This document shows, piece after piece, positions 5,695 to 11,389 of a stretch of 11,389 bases of DNA. Location of the stretch: assembly GCA_014523485.1 (NCBI GenBank), contig JAATVK010000155.1, positions 1 through 11,389 on the forward strand, given 5' to 3'. The notes under the pieces were generated by a model. That model did not search any database. It was not told where the DNA came from and saw nothing but the letters and a program-made list of their open reading frames with translations. Position 1 is the stretch's first letter. Every line of letters begins with the position of its first letter. The DNA is from Nitrososphaerales archaeon TH5894. Its GTDB lineage: Archaea; Thermoproteota; Nitrososphaeria; Nitrososphaerales; Nitrososphaeraceae. The position numbers and the translations under genes are program-made.

Positions 5695-5832
5695 TCAAAA
5701 TTTCTGATATTGTAGTTTATGTTTTTCAAAGTGACATTTCTCTGAACAATAATAATCATTGCACATATGACAAAAAATAGGATAATCTTGAGTCTTTCTG
5801 CCACAACTGGCACAACAACTAGACATATCCAT
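5695..5832 (-). CDS. MYND/HIT-like zinc-finger miniprotein (45 aa)
   Basis: A complete ORF from ATG at 5832 (second Met two codons later) to TGA at 5695-5697. Almost the whole protein is a treble-clef-type finger: C7-x2-C10, ten residues, C21-x2-C24, four residues, C29-x3-C33-H34-x3-H38. The segment CNDYYCSEKCHFEKH closely follows the MYND/HIT pattern C-x4-Y-C-S-x2-C...H, normally a eukaryotic protein-interaction module binding two zinc ions in an interleaved way. Eight or more ligands fit two zinc sites. It is transcribed alone, with about 250 bases to the next gene. The tightly spaced ligands make a chance ORF very unlikely. Its partner and role are unknown; protein-protein contact is the family-based guess. 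Confidence 0.75.
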   Translation of the reverse strand: MDMSSCCASCGRKTQDYPIFCHMCNDYYCSEKCHFEKHKLQYQKF

Positions 5833-5973
5833 ATATAATAATACGGTCTTAGTAGTATGTAAATTTGTCTATAAATATTAGAATACTAATTTAAAGTAAA
5901 ATCATTGATTAATTTAAAAGACTAAGTAGATTAGACTTTAAGATGTTTAATTATTATTAGAATACTAACATAA

Positions 5974-6177
5974 AGGTACTTTTTGGCATATATAATTAAC
6001 ATATAAATTAATTATCATATTCTAAAATCTATTGTCTTTACTCAGAAGGAATCATACAATACCACCTTACAGAGTCATTCTCCGATTAATGTGGAACTTA
6101 TTCCAAGATTAGCAAGACCCTCAATTACCCCATTATTTCATAAACTCATAAACTTAAAACCTACTAAACAGAAGTAA
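5974..6177 (+). other. 67-codon open frame with the NT..HSP segment (copy 2), upstream of the dehydrogenase
   Basis: The frame is free of stops from 5974 to TAA at 6175-6177 but has no ATG; TTG at 5983 is the only reasonable start. The second half reads [40 protein letters not shown]. Its DNA at 6062-6088 matches the first copy at 1772-1798 in the same reading frame. TGGAA-CTTA-TTCCA at 6091-6104 can form a small hairpin. The end lies four bases before the dehydrogenase ATG, so the promoter of that gene must sit within this stretch. It may be a gene remnant or a leader region; not recognised. Confidence 0.28.
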
Positions 6178-6181
6178 AAAC

Positions 6182-6931
6182 ATGAATAAACTTGAAGGAA
6201 AAGTCGCAGTTATTACAGGGGGAAGTAGTGGTATAGGCCTTGCCACGGCAAAGCGGTTCGTCGCTGAGGGTGCATATGTTTTCATCACAGGTCGACGTCA
6301 AAGCGAACTGGATGTAGCAGTAAGGGACATAGGTAAAAATGTCACCGATGTTCAGGGTGATGTCTCAAATCTTGCAGATCTCGATCGATTGTACTCTATA
6401 GTAAAGCAACAACAGGGACGCATTAATATTTTGTTCGCCAATGCCGGTATTGGGGAATTCTCCAGATTAGGGGAAATTTCTGAAGCGCACTTTGACCAAA
6501 CGTTTGGTGTCAACGTCAAAGGGCTTTTATTCACTGTTCAAAAAGCGGTTCCGTTGTTTAAGGATGGTGGATCAATCATTCTAAATTCATCAATCGCTGC
6601 ATCCAAAGGAGTTGACGGGTTTAGTGTTTATAGCGCAAGCAAGGCCGCCGTACGGTCCTTCGCACGAACATTGACAGTCGATCTGCGATATCGCAAGATC
6701 CGTGTCAACGCCATAAGTCCTGGTCAGATCGACACACGTGCCCTCAATGACTTGATGCAGAATGAGGAACAGAGCAGACAACTCAAAAAAGAACTCGTAA
6801 GCACCGTACCATTGAGGAGGATGGGCACTCCTGATGAAGTTGCAAATGGCGTCACGTTCCTAGCATCGGATGAGAGCAGTTATATCACCGGTATAGAACT
6901 GTTCGTAGATGGAGGTGCAGCACAAATTTAG
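6182..6931 (+). CDS. Short-chain dehydrogenase/reductase (classical SDR, NADP type)
   Basis: A 249-residue, full-length classical SDR. The Rossmann motif TGGSSGIG is at 12-19, D60 of the adenine-contacting loop is in GDVS, NAG at 87-89, and the catalytic tetrad N111, S137, Y150 and K154 (YSASK) is complete. Arg38-Arg39 after the second strand suggest NADP(H) preference. PGQIDT (175-180) and the C-terminal GIELFVDGG are also standard. It should reduce a carbonyl or oxidise an alcohol in the cytoplasm; substrate cannot be inferred. By eye the G+C content and codon use (many CGT/CGC, GGC, GTC) are clearly higher than in neighbours, suggesting acquisition from another microbe, probably bacterial. 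ATG at 6182 directly precedes the first strand and is the natural start. No partner gene adjoins it. Confidence 0.95.
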   Translation: MNKLEGKVAVITGGSSGIGLATAKRFVAEGAYVFITGRRQSELDVAVRDIGKNVTDVQGDVSNLADLDRLYSIVKQQQGRINILFANAGIGEFSRLGEISEAHFDQTFGVNVKGLLFTVQKAVPLFKDGGSIILNSSIAASKGVDGFSVYSASKAAVRSFARTLTVDLRYRKIRVNAISPGQIDTRALNDLMQNEEQSRQLKKELVSTVPLRRMGTPDEVANGVTFLASDESSYITGIELFVDGGAAQI

Positions 6932-7262
6932 CTAGTATATTTGACTGGCTTTTTCTATGCTATCCTTCATATAGTAGATTCAGTAAAAAGTTTATTTAAA
7001 AATATTGGCTAAATATGTCTCCAGAAGTTAAGGTTATTGGTGATCAGTATAGTCTTTAATACAAGTAATAAAGTTACCGACTCTCCGAGTATAAAGATTC
7101 AAATCCTACCACATTTTATCTTAGCTCTTTTTTTTTATTCTATCGGAAATAATAGGCGAAGATTAGAATTAAAGTTACTAAACAACTTAATACAATATTA
7201 CCGATCCTAATTACCTGACATATGAGAAGCCCTCTATTCTCTGATTTTAGTGATTGAATCCA
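6932..7262. other. Spacer after the dehydrogenase with a coding-like frame
   Basis: ATG at 7015, preceded by TATA-like TTTAAAAATA, opens MSPEVKVIGDQYSL only. In the next frame, 7013-7210 is open and reads IVFNTSNKVTDSPSIKIQIL, later IGNNRRRLELKLLNNLIQYY. The NT..K..DSP part loosely resembles the HSP segments at 1762 and 6058. A nine-T run at about 7129-7137 could instead be a transcription terminator for the dehydrogenase. I cannot decide between a decayed gene and a non-coding terminator region. Confidence 0.3.
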
Positions 7263-7337
7263 TTTAGTCAATTGAACTAAACAGATATGAATTCAATAAT
7301 TGAAAATTTTTAGGCGCCGAAAATTATTGAATTTTTT
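7263..7337. terminator. Cluster of palindromes ending in a T-run; possible terminator or operator
   Basis: TTTAGTCAATTGAACTAAA (7263-7281) is a palindrome apart from one bulged base. TTCAATAATTGAA (7292-7304) is a perfect 13-base palindrome. ATTCAATAATT (7291-7301) pairs perfectly with AATTATTGAAT (7322-7332), enclosing the palindrome GGCGCC (7313-7318), and is followed by seven Ts (7331-7338 region). The long stem plus T-run resembles a terminator, but it is about 360 bases past the nearest upstream plus-strand gene. Function uncertain. Confidence 0.4.
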
Positions 7338-7373
7338 TATCTTGTTTATTTTATATTCATCTAATTAGACCAA

Positions 7374-7386
7374 TCTCTTTAAATTT
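7374..7386 (+). promoter_or_regulatory. TATA-like promoter of the cyclase transcription unit
   Basis: CTCTTTAAATTTC is centred about 26 bases upstream of the ATG at 7407, the archaeal spacing for a leaderless start. It would drive the 40-residue ORF, the 16-residue ORF and the cyclase-REC gene. Confidence 0.45.
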
Positions 7387-7406
7387 CATTAAATAAACCA
7401 ATATTT

Positions 7407-7529
7407 ATGAATACTGTATTAATTCCTATATATTTTAAGAAAAAAATGATAATTAATCCCTTACCAAATGACAGAATTTCTAAACCAAAAAAGACGAAGT
7501 ATGGTATTGTAGTAAAAACCTTATTCTAA
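7407..7529 (+). CDS. Small basic protein (40 aa) upstream of the cyclase-like gene
   Basis: ATG at 7407 to TAA at 7527-7529. The product starts MNTVLIPIYFKKKMIINPLP and ends RISKPKKTKYGIVVKTLF: basic, with a hydrophobic N-terminus and no known motif. A TATA-like box 26 bases upstream fits a leaderless mRNA. Its stop codon overlaps the Shine-Dalgarno sequence of the following ORF (TAAGGAG), the usual sign of translational coupling. This arrangement, more than the protein itself, supports it as real. It may be a co-expressed small partner or a leader ORF. Confidence 0.42.
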   Translation: MNTVLIPIYFKKKMIINPLPNDRISKPKKTKYGIVVKTLF

Positions 7530-7544
7530 GGAGAAATCTAGACA

Positions 7545-7595
7545 ATGAATAATTTTTCTTATACATTTCTCAATAGTAATTCTAGTAGACGGTAG
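7545..7595 (+). CDS. 16-residue ORF in frame with the cyclase start (leader peptide or former N-terminus)
   Basis: AAGGAG at 7528-7533 precedes ATG at 7545, which reads MNNFSYTFLNSNSSRR and TAG. The cyclase ATG at 7605 follows nine bases later in the same frame, with no Shine-Dalgarno of its own. So either this is a leader ORF from which ribosomes reinitiate, or the cyclase once began here and a TAG now shortens it. Confidence 0.35.
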   Translation: MNNFSYTFLNSNSSRR

Positions 7596-7604
7596 AAAAA
7601 CAAA

Positions 7605-8759
7605 ATGTGGCATCATAGCAATAAAGGCAATAAAAGCATCAAATTTACAGATGATTCATTAAAATGTTGTGTAGGCTTTATAGAATTTGAAACTTCTATA
7701 AACAATATTGATACAGCAGAGGATCATTCACAGATACGAGAATACTATTCTACCGTTATAAACTCATTATCACAAATAATTAACCGTAATAACGGTAAGA
7801 TTATAAAAAGCCTTGGTGATCGTTTACTGTGTTATTTTTTAAACTTTTCAGATCTTAATAATGAAAAAGCAATTGAAGAGGTATTTGAATGTGGATTTGA
7901 GATCTTAGAAAAACGAGAAGATATTAATAAAGAATTATTGATAAAGAATAATTTACCTTCAATACAGAGCTACAAAATTAGTTTAGATTATGGTGTAGTA
8001 GACTTAGCCTTAGCTGGAGATAATTATCAATTAGATATATTTGGTTCCGCTGTAAATATATGTTCAAAGATAAATTCGTCTTCTTTAGCTCCTCATAATA
8101 CGATAATTATCGGAAACAATCTTTATAGAATTTTAAAATCTTATTCTACTATTTTAAACAAATATAATTTTATAACTAATGGTGAATTCAAGTTAACAGA
8201 AAATATTGGATATCCTACATACAATATAAAAAGACGAGAGAATACTTTGTTACAGAATGATGATACTAATAATACACACTCGATAATGATTGAGAAAAAG
8301 TTGAATTCATATGCTGAAGAAGATTTTATAGAAAATAAAAATAAAAATAAAAAAAGAGAAGGCTTCTTTTTCCATAAAAAAAATAATAAAAACAAAAGAA
8401 TAATCATAGTTGATGATGATCGAGAAATACTTATTACATACAGGCTTTTTCTTGAAGGTTACGATTACCATATAATGTCTTTTAGTGACTCTTATGCTGC
8501 ACTTAATTATATTAAAGACCTTTCAAATTTTAATAATTTACTAGTAATACTTGATATACGAATGGAAAATTTAAATGGATTTCAATTACATCAGCAAATA
8601 AAATCTCTAGACCCAACAATTAAGATTCTTTTTATTACTGTTTTAGATATATTAGATGAGATATTAACTATAGTCCCAGGAATATCAAAAGAACAAATAA
8701 TGAGAAAACCGGTTGATAAAAAGGAATTTACAAATACTGTAAAAAATATATTTAAATAA
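7605..8759 (+). CDS. Class III nucleotidyl cyclase-like domain fused to a C-terminal response-regulator receiver domain
   Basis: A 384-residue cytoplasmic protein. Residues 20-210 resemble a class III cyclase homology domain: FIEFETS (25-31) stands where FADIxG is expected, so Glu27 replaces the first metal Asp; KSLGD (68-72) keeps the second metal Asp72 and Lys68; DIFGSAVNICSKI (144-156) keeps Asp144 and Asn151, but Lys155 replaces the transition-state Arg. Catalysis is therefore doubtful, though D144/K68 would favour ATP. Residues 211-262 form an Asn/Lys-rich linker encoded by low-complexity A-rich DNA. Residues 263-384 are a complete receiver domain: D270-D272, phosphoacceptor D317 in ILDIRM, T345 and K368 (RKPVD). 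The order, cyclase first and receiver last, is unusual. It probably couples phosphorelay input to cyclic nucleotide production or ligand sensing. Confidence 0.85.
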   Translation: MWHHSNKGNKSIKFTDDSLKCCVGFIEFETSINNIDTAEDHSQIREYYSTVINSLSQIINRNNGKIIKSLGDRLLCYFLNFSDLNNEKAIEEVFECGFEILEKREDINKELLIKNNLPSIQSYKISLDYGVVDLALAGDNYQLDIFGSAVNICSKINSSSLAPHNTIIIGNNLYRILKSYSTILNKYNFITNGEFKLTENIGYPTYNIKRRENTLLQNDDTNNTHSIMIEKKLNSYAEEDFIENKNKNKKREGFFFHKKNNKNKRIIIVDDDREILITYRLFLEGYDYHIMSFSDSYAALNYIKDLSNFNNLLVILDIRMENLNGFQLHQQIKSLDPTIKILFITVLDILDEILTIVPGISKEQIMRKPVDKKEFTNTVKNIFK

Positions 8760-8787
8760 AAGATATTGTCATCTTGAAATACTTTTT
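8760..8787 (+). terminator. Weak hairpin and T-run after the cyclase-REC gene
   Basis: AAGAT (8760-8764) and ATCTT (8771-8775) form a 5-bp stem with a 6-base loop, followed by five Ts at 8783-8787, immediately after the stop codon. This is a modest terminator candidate; archaeal termination may rely on the T-run alone. Confidence 0.3.
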
Positions 8788-8951
8788 CTAATATACAAAA
8801 TTGTATTATACCAAATCAGTTGACACACCTTCGAACCAATATTAAAACTTATGAATTTTATACCACAACTATAAAATGTTCATAGTATAGATAAAATTTG
8901 ATACTAACCAAGATAATCTTATATATTTTAATAACCTTCAAAATGACTAAA

Positions 8952-8962
8952 TTATATTAAAT
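8952..8962 (+). promoter_or_regulatory. TATA-like promoter of the PRC-barrel gene
   Basis: TTATATTAAAT ends about 31 bases before the ATG at 8994, allowing a transcript with a very short leader. The 230-base spacer from 8760 otherwise holds no gene that I can support. Confidence 0.4.
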
Positions 8963-8993
8963 CCTTATTTGAAATGAATCACATTGATAATAA

Positions 8994-9263
8994 ATGTCAG
9001 AATATCCTTATGAAGGGAAAATTCATAGTGATGATAAAGTAAATTATAGTACTGTTTATTCATCTGATGGTATAAGAATTGGTAAGGTGGAAGCTGCATT
9101 TGCAGAATCTTTTATTGTAAAGAACGAAATGGAAAACAAAGAGGTAAAATATGAAATTCCAAGACTAGACATTGTAAGTATAATTAAGGGATCAATCACC
9201 CTAAAATTGAAGAAAAGTGACGTAGATCAATATTATGAAACATCTTCTATTAATAAAATTTAG
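8994..9263 (+). CDS. PRC-barrel-like domain protein (89 aa)
   Basis: A single small beta domain. Residues 20-75 follow the PRC-barrel pattern: TVYSSDGIRIGKVEAAFAES (20-39) with the turn S-D-G-x-x-I-G-K-V, the strand SFIVKN, then KYEIPRLDIVSIIKGSITL (52-70), where the IP and the strand-turn-strand ending in ITLKL are typical. PRC-barrel proteins serve in RNA processing (RimM-like), photosynthetic reaction centres and, in archaea, division-related or unknown roles; free-standing copies are common in thaumarchaea. There is no signal or membrane segment, so it is cytoplasmic. It has its own promoter and a hairpin after the stop, so it is monocistronic. The specific function is unknown. Confidence 0.78.
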   Translation: MSEYPYEGKIHSDDKVNYSTVYSSDGIRIGKVEAAFAESFIVKNEMENKEVKYEIPRLDIVSIIKGSITLKLKKSDVDQYYETSSINKI

Positions 9264-9266
9264 AAT

Positions 9267-9303
9267 GATCTTTGTAGATCAGGTGAAGAGTACATAGTTT
9301 TTT
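9267..9303 (+). terminator. Terminator-like hairpin and T-run after the PRC-barrel gene
   Basis: GATCT-TTGT-AGATC (9267-9280) is a perfect 5-bp stem with a 4-base loop starting four bases after the stop codon, followed by six Ts at 9298-9303. Confidence 0.4.
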
Positions 9304-9767
9304 AGATATTATTTACTATTATTTTTACATTTTGACTAATTTAGAATTTTATTTTTATGCCTTTGATTGGAATGTATGTCAACTGATTTTGAGCAGATAA
9401 ATTAATAATATATTGTGTTACCGAATTGTAGGATAATGAGAATTCGAAGTACACCTACTCCGTTTTGATAACGATGCTTGAATGTAGCAAAGGGTTGGAT
9501 TTATGAAGAAAAATAAAGTGTATGAGCACCAACAAAACTATTATATTTCTATTTGATAATGTAGAATAGCATAACTGAAATCAGCTCTTGCAAAATAAGC
9601 ATTTGAGAATTTTATCACTTCACAATATGTGTAAGGGAAAAGTCAATGAATATTTATTCTAAAATTTAAAATAATAATCCTAATTTCTATATGCCATCTT
9701 TTTAAGTATTATTATCTCATTCATTGAAAATTTACTGTTGTAATATAAATAATACAATAAAATTTCA
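9304..9767. other. Spacer with minus-strand coding remnants
   Basis: About 460 bases between the PRC-barrel gene and the sensor gene. On the minus strand three consecutive frames look protein-like: the pentapeptide-like stretch listed separately (9541-9642), a hydrophobic one containing NIIVLLVLIHFIFLHKSN, and one reading VYFEFSLSYNSVTQYIINLS. They may be pieces of one decayed gene. A 6-bp inverted repeat CGAATT/AATTCG lies at 9422-9446. No intact gene is supported. Confidence 0.3.
9541..9642 (-). pseudogene. Possible pentapeptide-repeat remnant
   Basis: This stop-free 33-codon frame has no ATG and contains IKFSNAYFARADFSYAILHY. The residues fall into A-x-F/L-x-x steps (AYFAR, ADFSY, AILHY, preceded by xKFSN), the signature of pentapeptide-repeat proteins. 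Only three to four steps remain, with stops on both sides, so it would be a fragment. It lies downstream of the membrane sensor on the same strand. Low confidence because the match is short. Confidence 0.3.
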
Positions 9768-11138
9768 CTATTTATCAGATTCGGTTGATTGTTCTCTTAA
9801 TTCTGATAGATTTACTAAGCAGCTAAATAAGTTACAAAAATGAAGTATAATATTACTATTTGTTGAATAAATCGCTAAAAGTGTATTAGGATCCATATGA
9901 TTTTTCAAATCTATAAAAATTAAATGTTGTTGATCTATTATAAAAATAATCATATCAGCTCTTAATATTTTATCTATTTTTTCACATTCTATGTCCAAGT
10001 TAGTAGGCTTTGTATCTAATAAAAGTTTTAGGTTAACTAAATTATCAAATAAAATTTGTATTTTTGGATTATTATTACTAATCTTAAAATTGGTCAATGA
10101 TAAATTTAAATTTCTAATTAAATTATGACTATATTTATTTTGAATATATATTAATAACGAAATTTCATTTTTTGCATCGGTTATCAATTTGTTTATTGTA
10201 TAGTCTATATTTTCTTTATCTATATATACATGGGAATTATTTCCTATTATTTGAAATTTATTCTGTTTTTCTATCAGGTAAAATAGTTGTTTATTTAATA
10301 TAACACTTTGGTCTATTTTTTTATTTAATATCTCTATTACCCTATCATACCAAAATAATCCTCCAGCCAGAAGGATATAAGAAATATTATATATCAAATC
10401 CCAAATCCATGCATGTTCTCTAATAATATCTATCCCTAAATTAAAAGTGAAAATATATCCTACATTTGCAAATGTATTCAATATTACAAATAAGGATATC
10501 AAGGCTCTATGAAGATATAAAATTTTTTTATGACGTAGGTTCCAGAACAAAACGAGTGCCGGTATTAATATTATCCCATCTGCTACATGATATAATATAT
10601 CAACTAATATTAAATAGACATCAGTTGAATATGTTATTGCACTTGACTGAACTAAAAAAAGAATTAGCAGTGCTGAAAAAATGGTAATTATAAATACTGA
10701 ACTTTCACTAAATTCCTTCTTTTTATTCCAATAGTTAAAAGATGAATACAAATGATAAGCCATAAAAATATAGCCTAATAACCATAAACCATCTGCATAA
10801 GAAGGATATGGTACATCAATTCTTAATATGCTTTGATAATATGTATATATAATTTCGGCTGAAAACCAAAGTGATATTGCAATGAACAGTGACACATATT
10901 TTTTTCCTTTGCTTTTACGATTTCTCTCTCTTATTATAAGGATGAGTGAGAATATTAATGCTAATCCTGCACTAATATCGATTACCAAATTGCTAAACAT
11001 AAACTGTATTTCAAAATTAAAGGTAGATGTTAAAGTATAAACTATAATAGATGAAATAATTGAGGATATAATTAGCGCAATTAACAATAATTTTAAATCA
11101 TTAATGGAAAATAGCGTGATATCTGATAGTTTACTCAA
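9768..11138 (-). CDS. Eight-helix membrane sensor protein with degenerate C-terminal sensor domain and no kinase
   Basis: A 456-residue protein. About eight transmembrane helices are visible at roughly 16-37, 48-69, 81-101, 113-133, 146-166, 173-198, 210-230 and 243-265. The stretch VPYPSYADGLWLLGYIFMAY (109-128) matches the P-x-P-S-x-A-D...Y motif of membrane sensor modules found in front of signalling domains. After a short helical linker (266-295) comes a cytoplasmic domain (about 310-448) with DAKNEISLLIYIQNKYS, ADMIIFIIDQQHLIFIDLKN and LLAIYSTNS...CLVNLSELREQ, like the PLD/TrmB-type sensor segment of thaumarchaeal histidine kinases. There the kinase normally follows at once, but here the protein ends and no HisKA or ATPase sequence follows. 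The start is TTG at 11138; no upstream ATG is in frame. It probably senses a membrane or cytoplasmic cue and signals through a partner. Confidence 0.72.
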   Translation of the reverse strand: MSKLSDITLFSINDLKLLLIALIISSIISSIIVYTLTSTFNFEIQFMFSNLVIDISAGLALIFSLILIIRERNRKSKGKKYVSLFIAISLWFSAEIIYTYYQSILRIDVPYPSYADGLWLLGYIFMAYHLYSSFNYWNKKKEFSESSVFIITIFSALLILFLVQSSAITYSTDVYLILVDILYHVADGIILIPALVLFWNLRHKKILYLHRALISLFVILNTFANVGYIFTFNLGIDIIREHAWIWDLIYNISYILLAGGLFWYDRVIEILNKKIDQSVILNKQLFYLIEKQNKFQIIGNNSHVYIDKENIDYTINKLITDAKNEISLLIYIQNKYSHNLIRNLNLSLTNFKISNNNPKIQILFDNLVNLKLLLDTKPTNLDIECEKIDKILRADMIIFIIDQQHLIFIDLKNHMDPNTLLAIYSTNSNIILHFCNLFSCLVNLSELREQSTESDK

Positions 11139-11149
11139 TTTAATAATAT

Positions 11150-11220
11150 TTTAACCTCTAAAATCTATTATTTAAATAATCTTCTCCATGCTATAATGTA
11201 AAATAATATAGGAGGTTAAA
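11150..11220. promoter_or_regulatory. Promoter of the sensor gene: palindromic TATA box inside a 9-bp inverted repeat
   Basis: ATTATTTAAATAAT (11167-11180) is a perfect 14-base palindrome that contains a TATA-like TTTAAATA on both strands. Its centre is about 35 bases upstream of the TTG at 11138, giving a start near 11148 and a short leader containing AGAGG. TTTAACCTC (11150-11158) and GAGGTTAAA (11212-11220) are exact inverted copies flanking it. The layout suggests a regulated, possibly bidirectional promoter, although no gene with a start codon is evident to the right; CTGAT-AAC-ATCAG (11222-11234) is a small hairpin there. Confidence 0.42.
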
Positions 11221-11321
11221 GCTGATAACATCAGGATAGTACAATTAGATTAATTTTTGTGAGTAATTTTTTAATAAATATATAAAATATAATAACAATA
11301 AGATCAAAGCCTATACAAGAA

Positions 11322-11389
11322 TTAGGTTACCTGTGGCGAATTAAATCTATCATACTTTTTCATAATTTCTTTAACCTCTTTGTCACTTA
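11322..11389 (-). CDS. C-terminal end of a gene running in from beyond the right edge
   Basis: On the minus strand the frame entering at the window edge reads SDKEVKEIMKKYDRFNSPQV-T and stops at TAA 11322-11324. The charged helical composition is gene-like. Only 21 residues are visible, so no family can be named. If real it is transcribed toward the sensor gene, about 180 bases away, in the same direction. Confidence 0.4.
   Translation of the reverse strand, partial: SDKEVKEIMKKYDRFNSPQVT

Noticed and set aside
7080..7110. tRNA-like 3' end (GATTCAAATCC) and similar T-loop-like stretches near 1803-1820 and 5575-5590
   Set aside because: The flanking bases do not form a T-stem, acceptor or anticodon arms, and two of the sites make better sense as coding-like frames.
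8141..8407. Minus-strand 88-codon Phe/Leu-rich frame
   Set aside because: Antisense of the Asn/Lys-rich linker in the cyclase-REC gene.
10466..10687. Plus-strand 73-codon frame
   Set aside because: Lies within the membrane sensor gene on the opposite strand; composition is that of antisense hydrophobic codons.
11150..11379. TTTAACCTCT at both 11150 and 11370 as a possible direct repeat
   Set aside because: The second copy is within a coding-like frame and nothing else around it matches; probably coincidence.

Overview
The window looks like a stretch of an archaeal chromosome, most likely an ammonia-oxidising thaumarchaeon (class Nitrososphaeria, Nitrosocosmicus/Nitrososphaera-like). This is an inference from style, since no marker gene is present. 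The signs are a very A+T-rich sequence, long spacers, many genes starting directly at or just after a TATA-like box (leaderless transcripts), an abundance of tiny Cys-rich proteins, a lone Lrp/AsnC effector domain, a PRC-barrel protein, an HxlR regulator, and a membrane sensor resembling the front half of thaumarchaeal histidine kinases.

Layout. Positions 1-1175 hold a detoxification-type module: an HxlR regulator (+) diverges from a DUF1428-like gene followed by a VOC/glyoxalase gene (-). Both minus-strand genes carry frameshifts, and a palindromic operator sits between the divergent starts. Positions 1261-3390 are gene-poor: a hypothetical 97-aa protein, a 63-aa Cys/His zinc-binding protein, a 42-aa membrane peptide, two small plus-strand ORFs (one frameshifted) and a thrice-repeated 20-base sequence. 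Positions 3391-4290 encode a secreted, Cys-paired, sequon-rich protein. Positions 4428-5832 hold small minus-strand genes: a decayed CxxC protein, a zinc ribbon, a stand-alone Lrp/AsnC effector domain and a previously easy-to-miss 45-aa MYND/HIT-like zinc finger.

Positions 6182-6931 hold an intact NADP-type short-chain dehydrogenase with visibly higher G+C than its surroundings, probably acquired. Positions 6932-7604 contain palindromes and two short ORFs that lead into a class III cyclase-like/receiver-domain fusion (7605-8759). A PRC-barrel protein (8994-9263), a possible pentapeptide-repeat remnant, and an eight-helix membrane sensor lacking any kinase domain (9768-11138) follow. The C-terminus of one more minus-strand gene enters at the right edge.

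The themes are signalling (HxlR, Lrp effector domain, cyclase-REC, kinase-less sensor) and small metal-binding proteins, scattered among decaying gene fragments. I do not see a clear, complete novel defence or mobile system. The most original items are the short genes hidden in the spacers, the cyclase-REC fusion with its coupled upstream ORFs, the kinase-less sensor, and the repeated short sequences.
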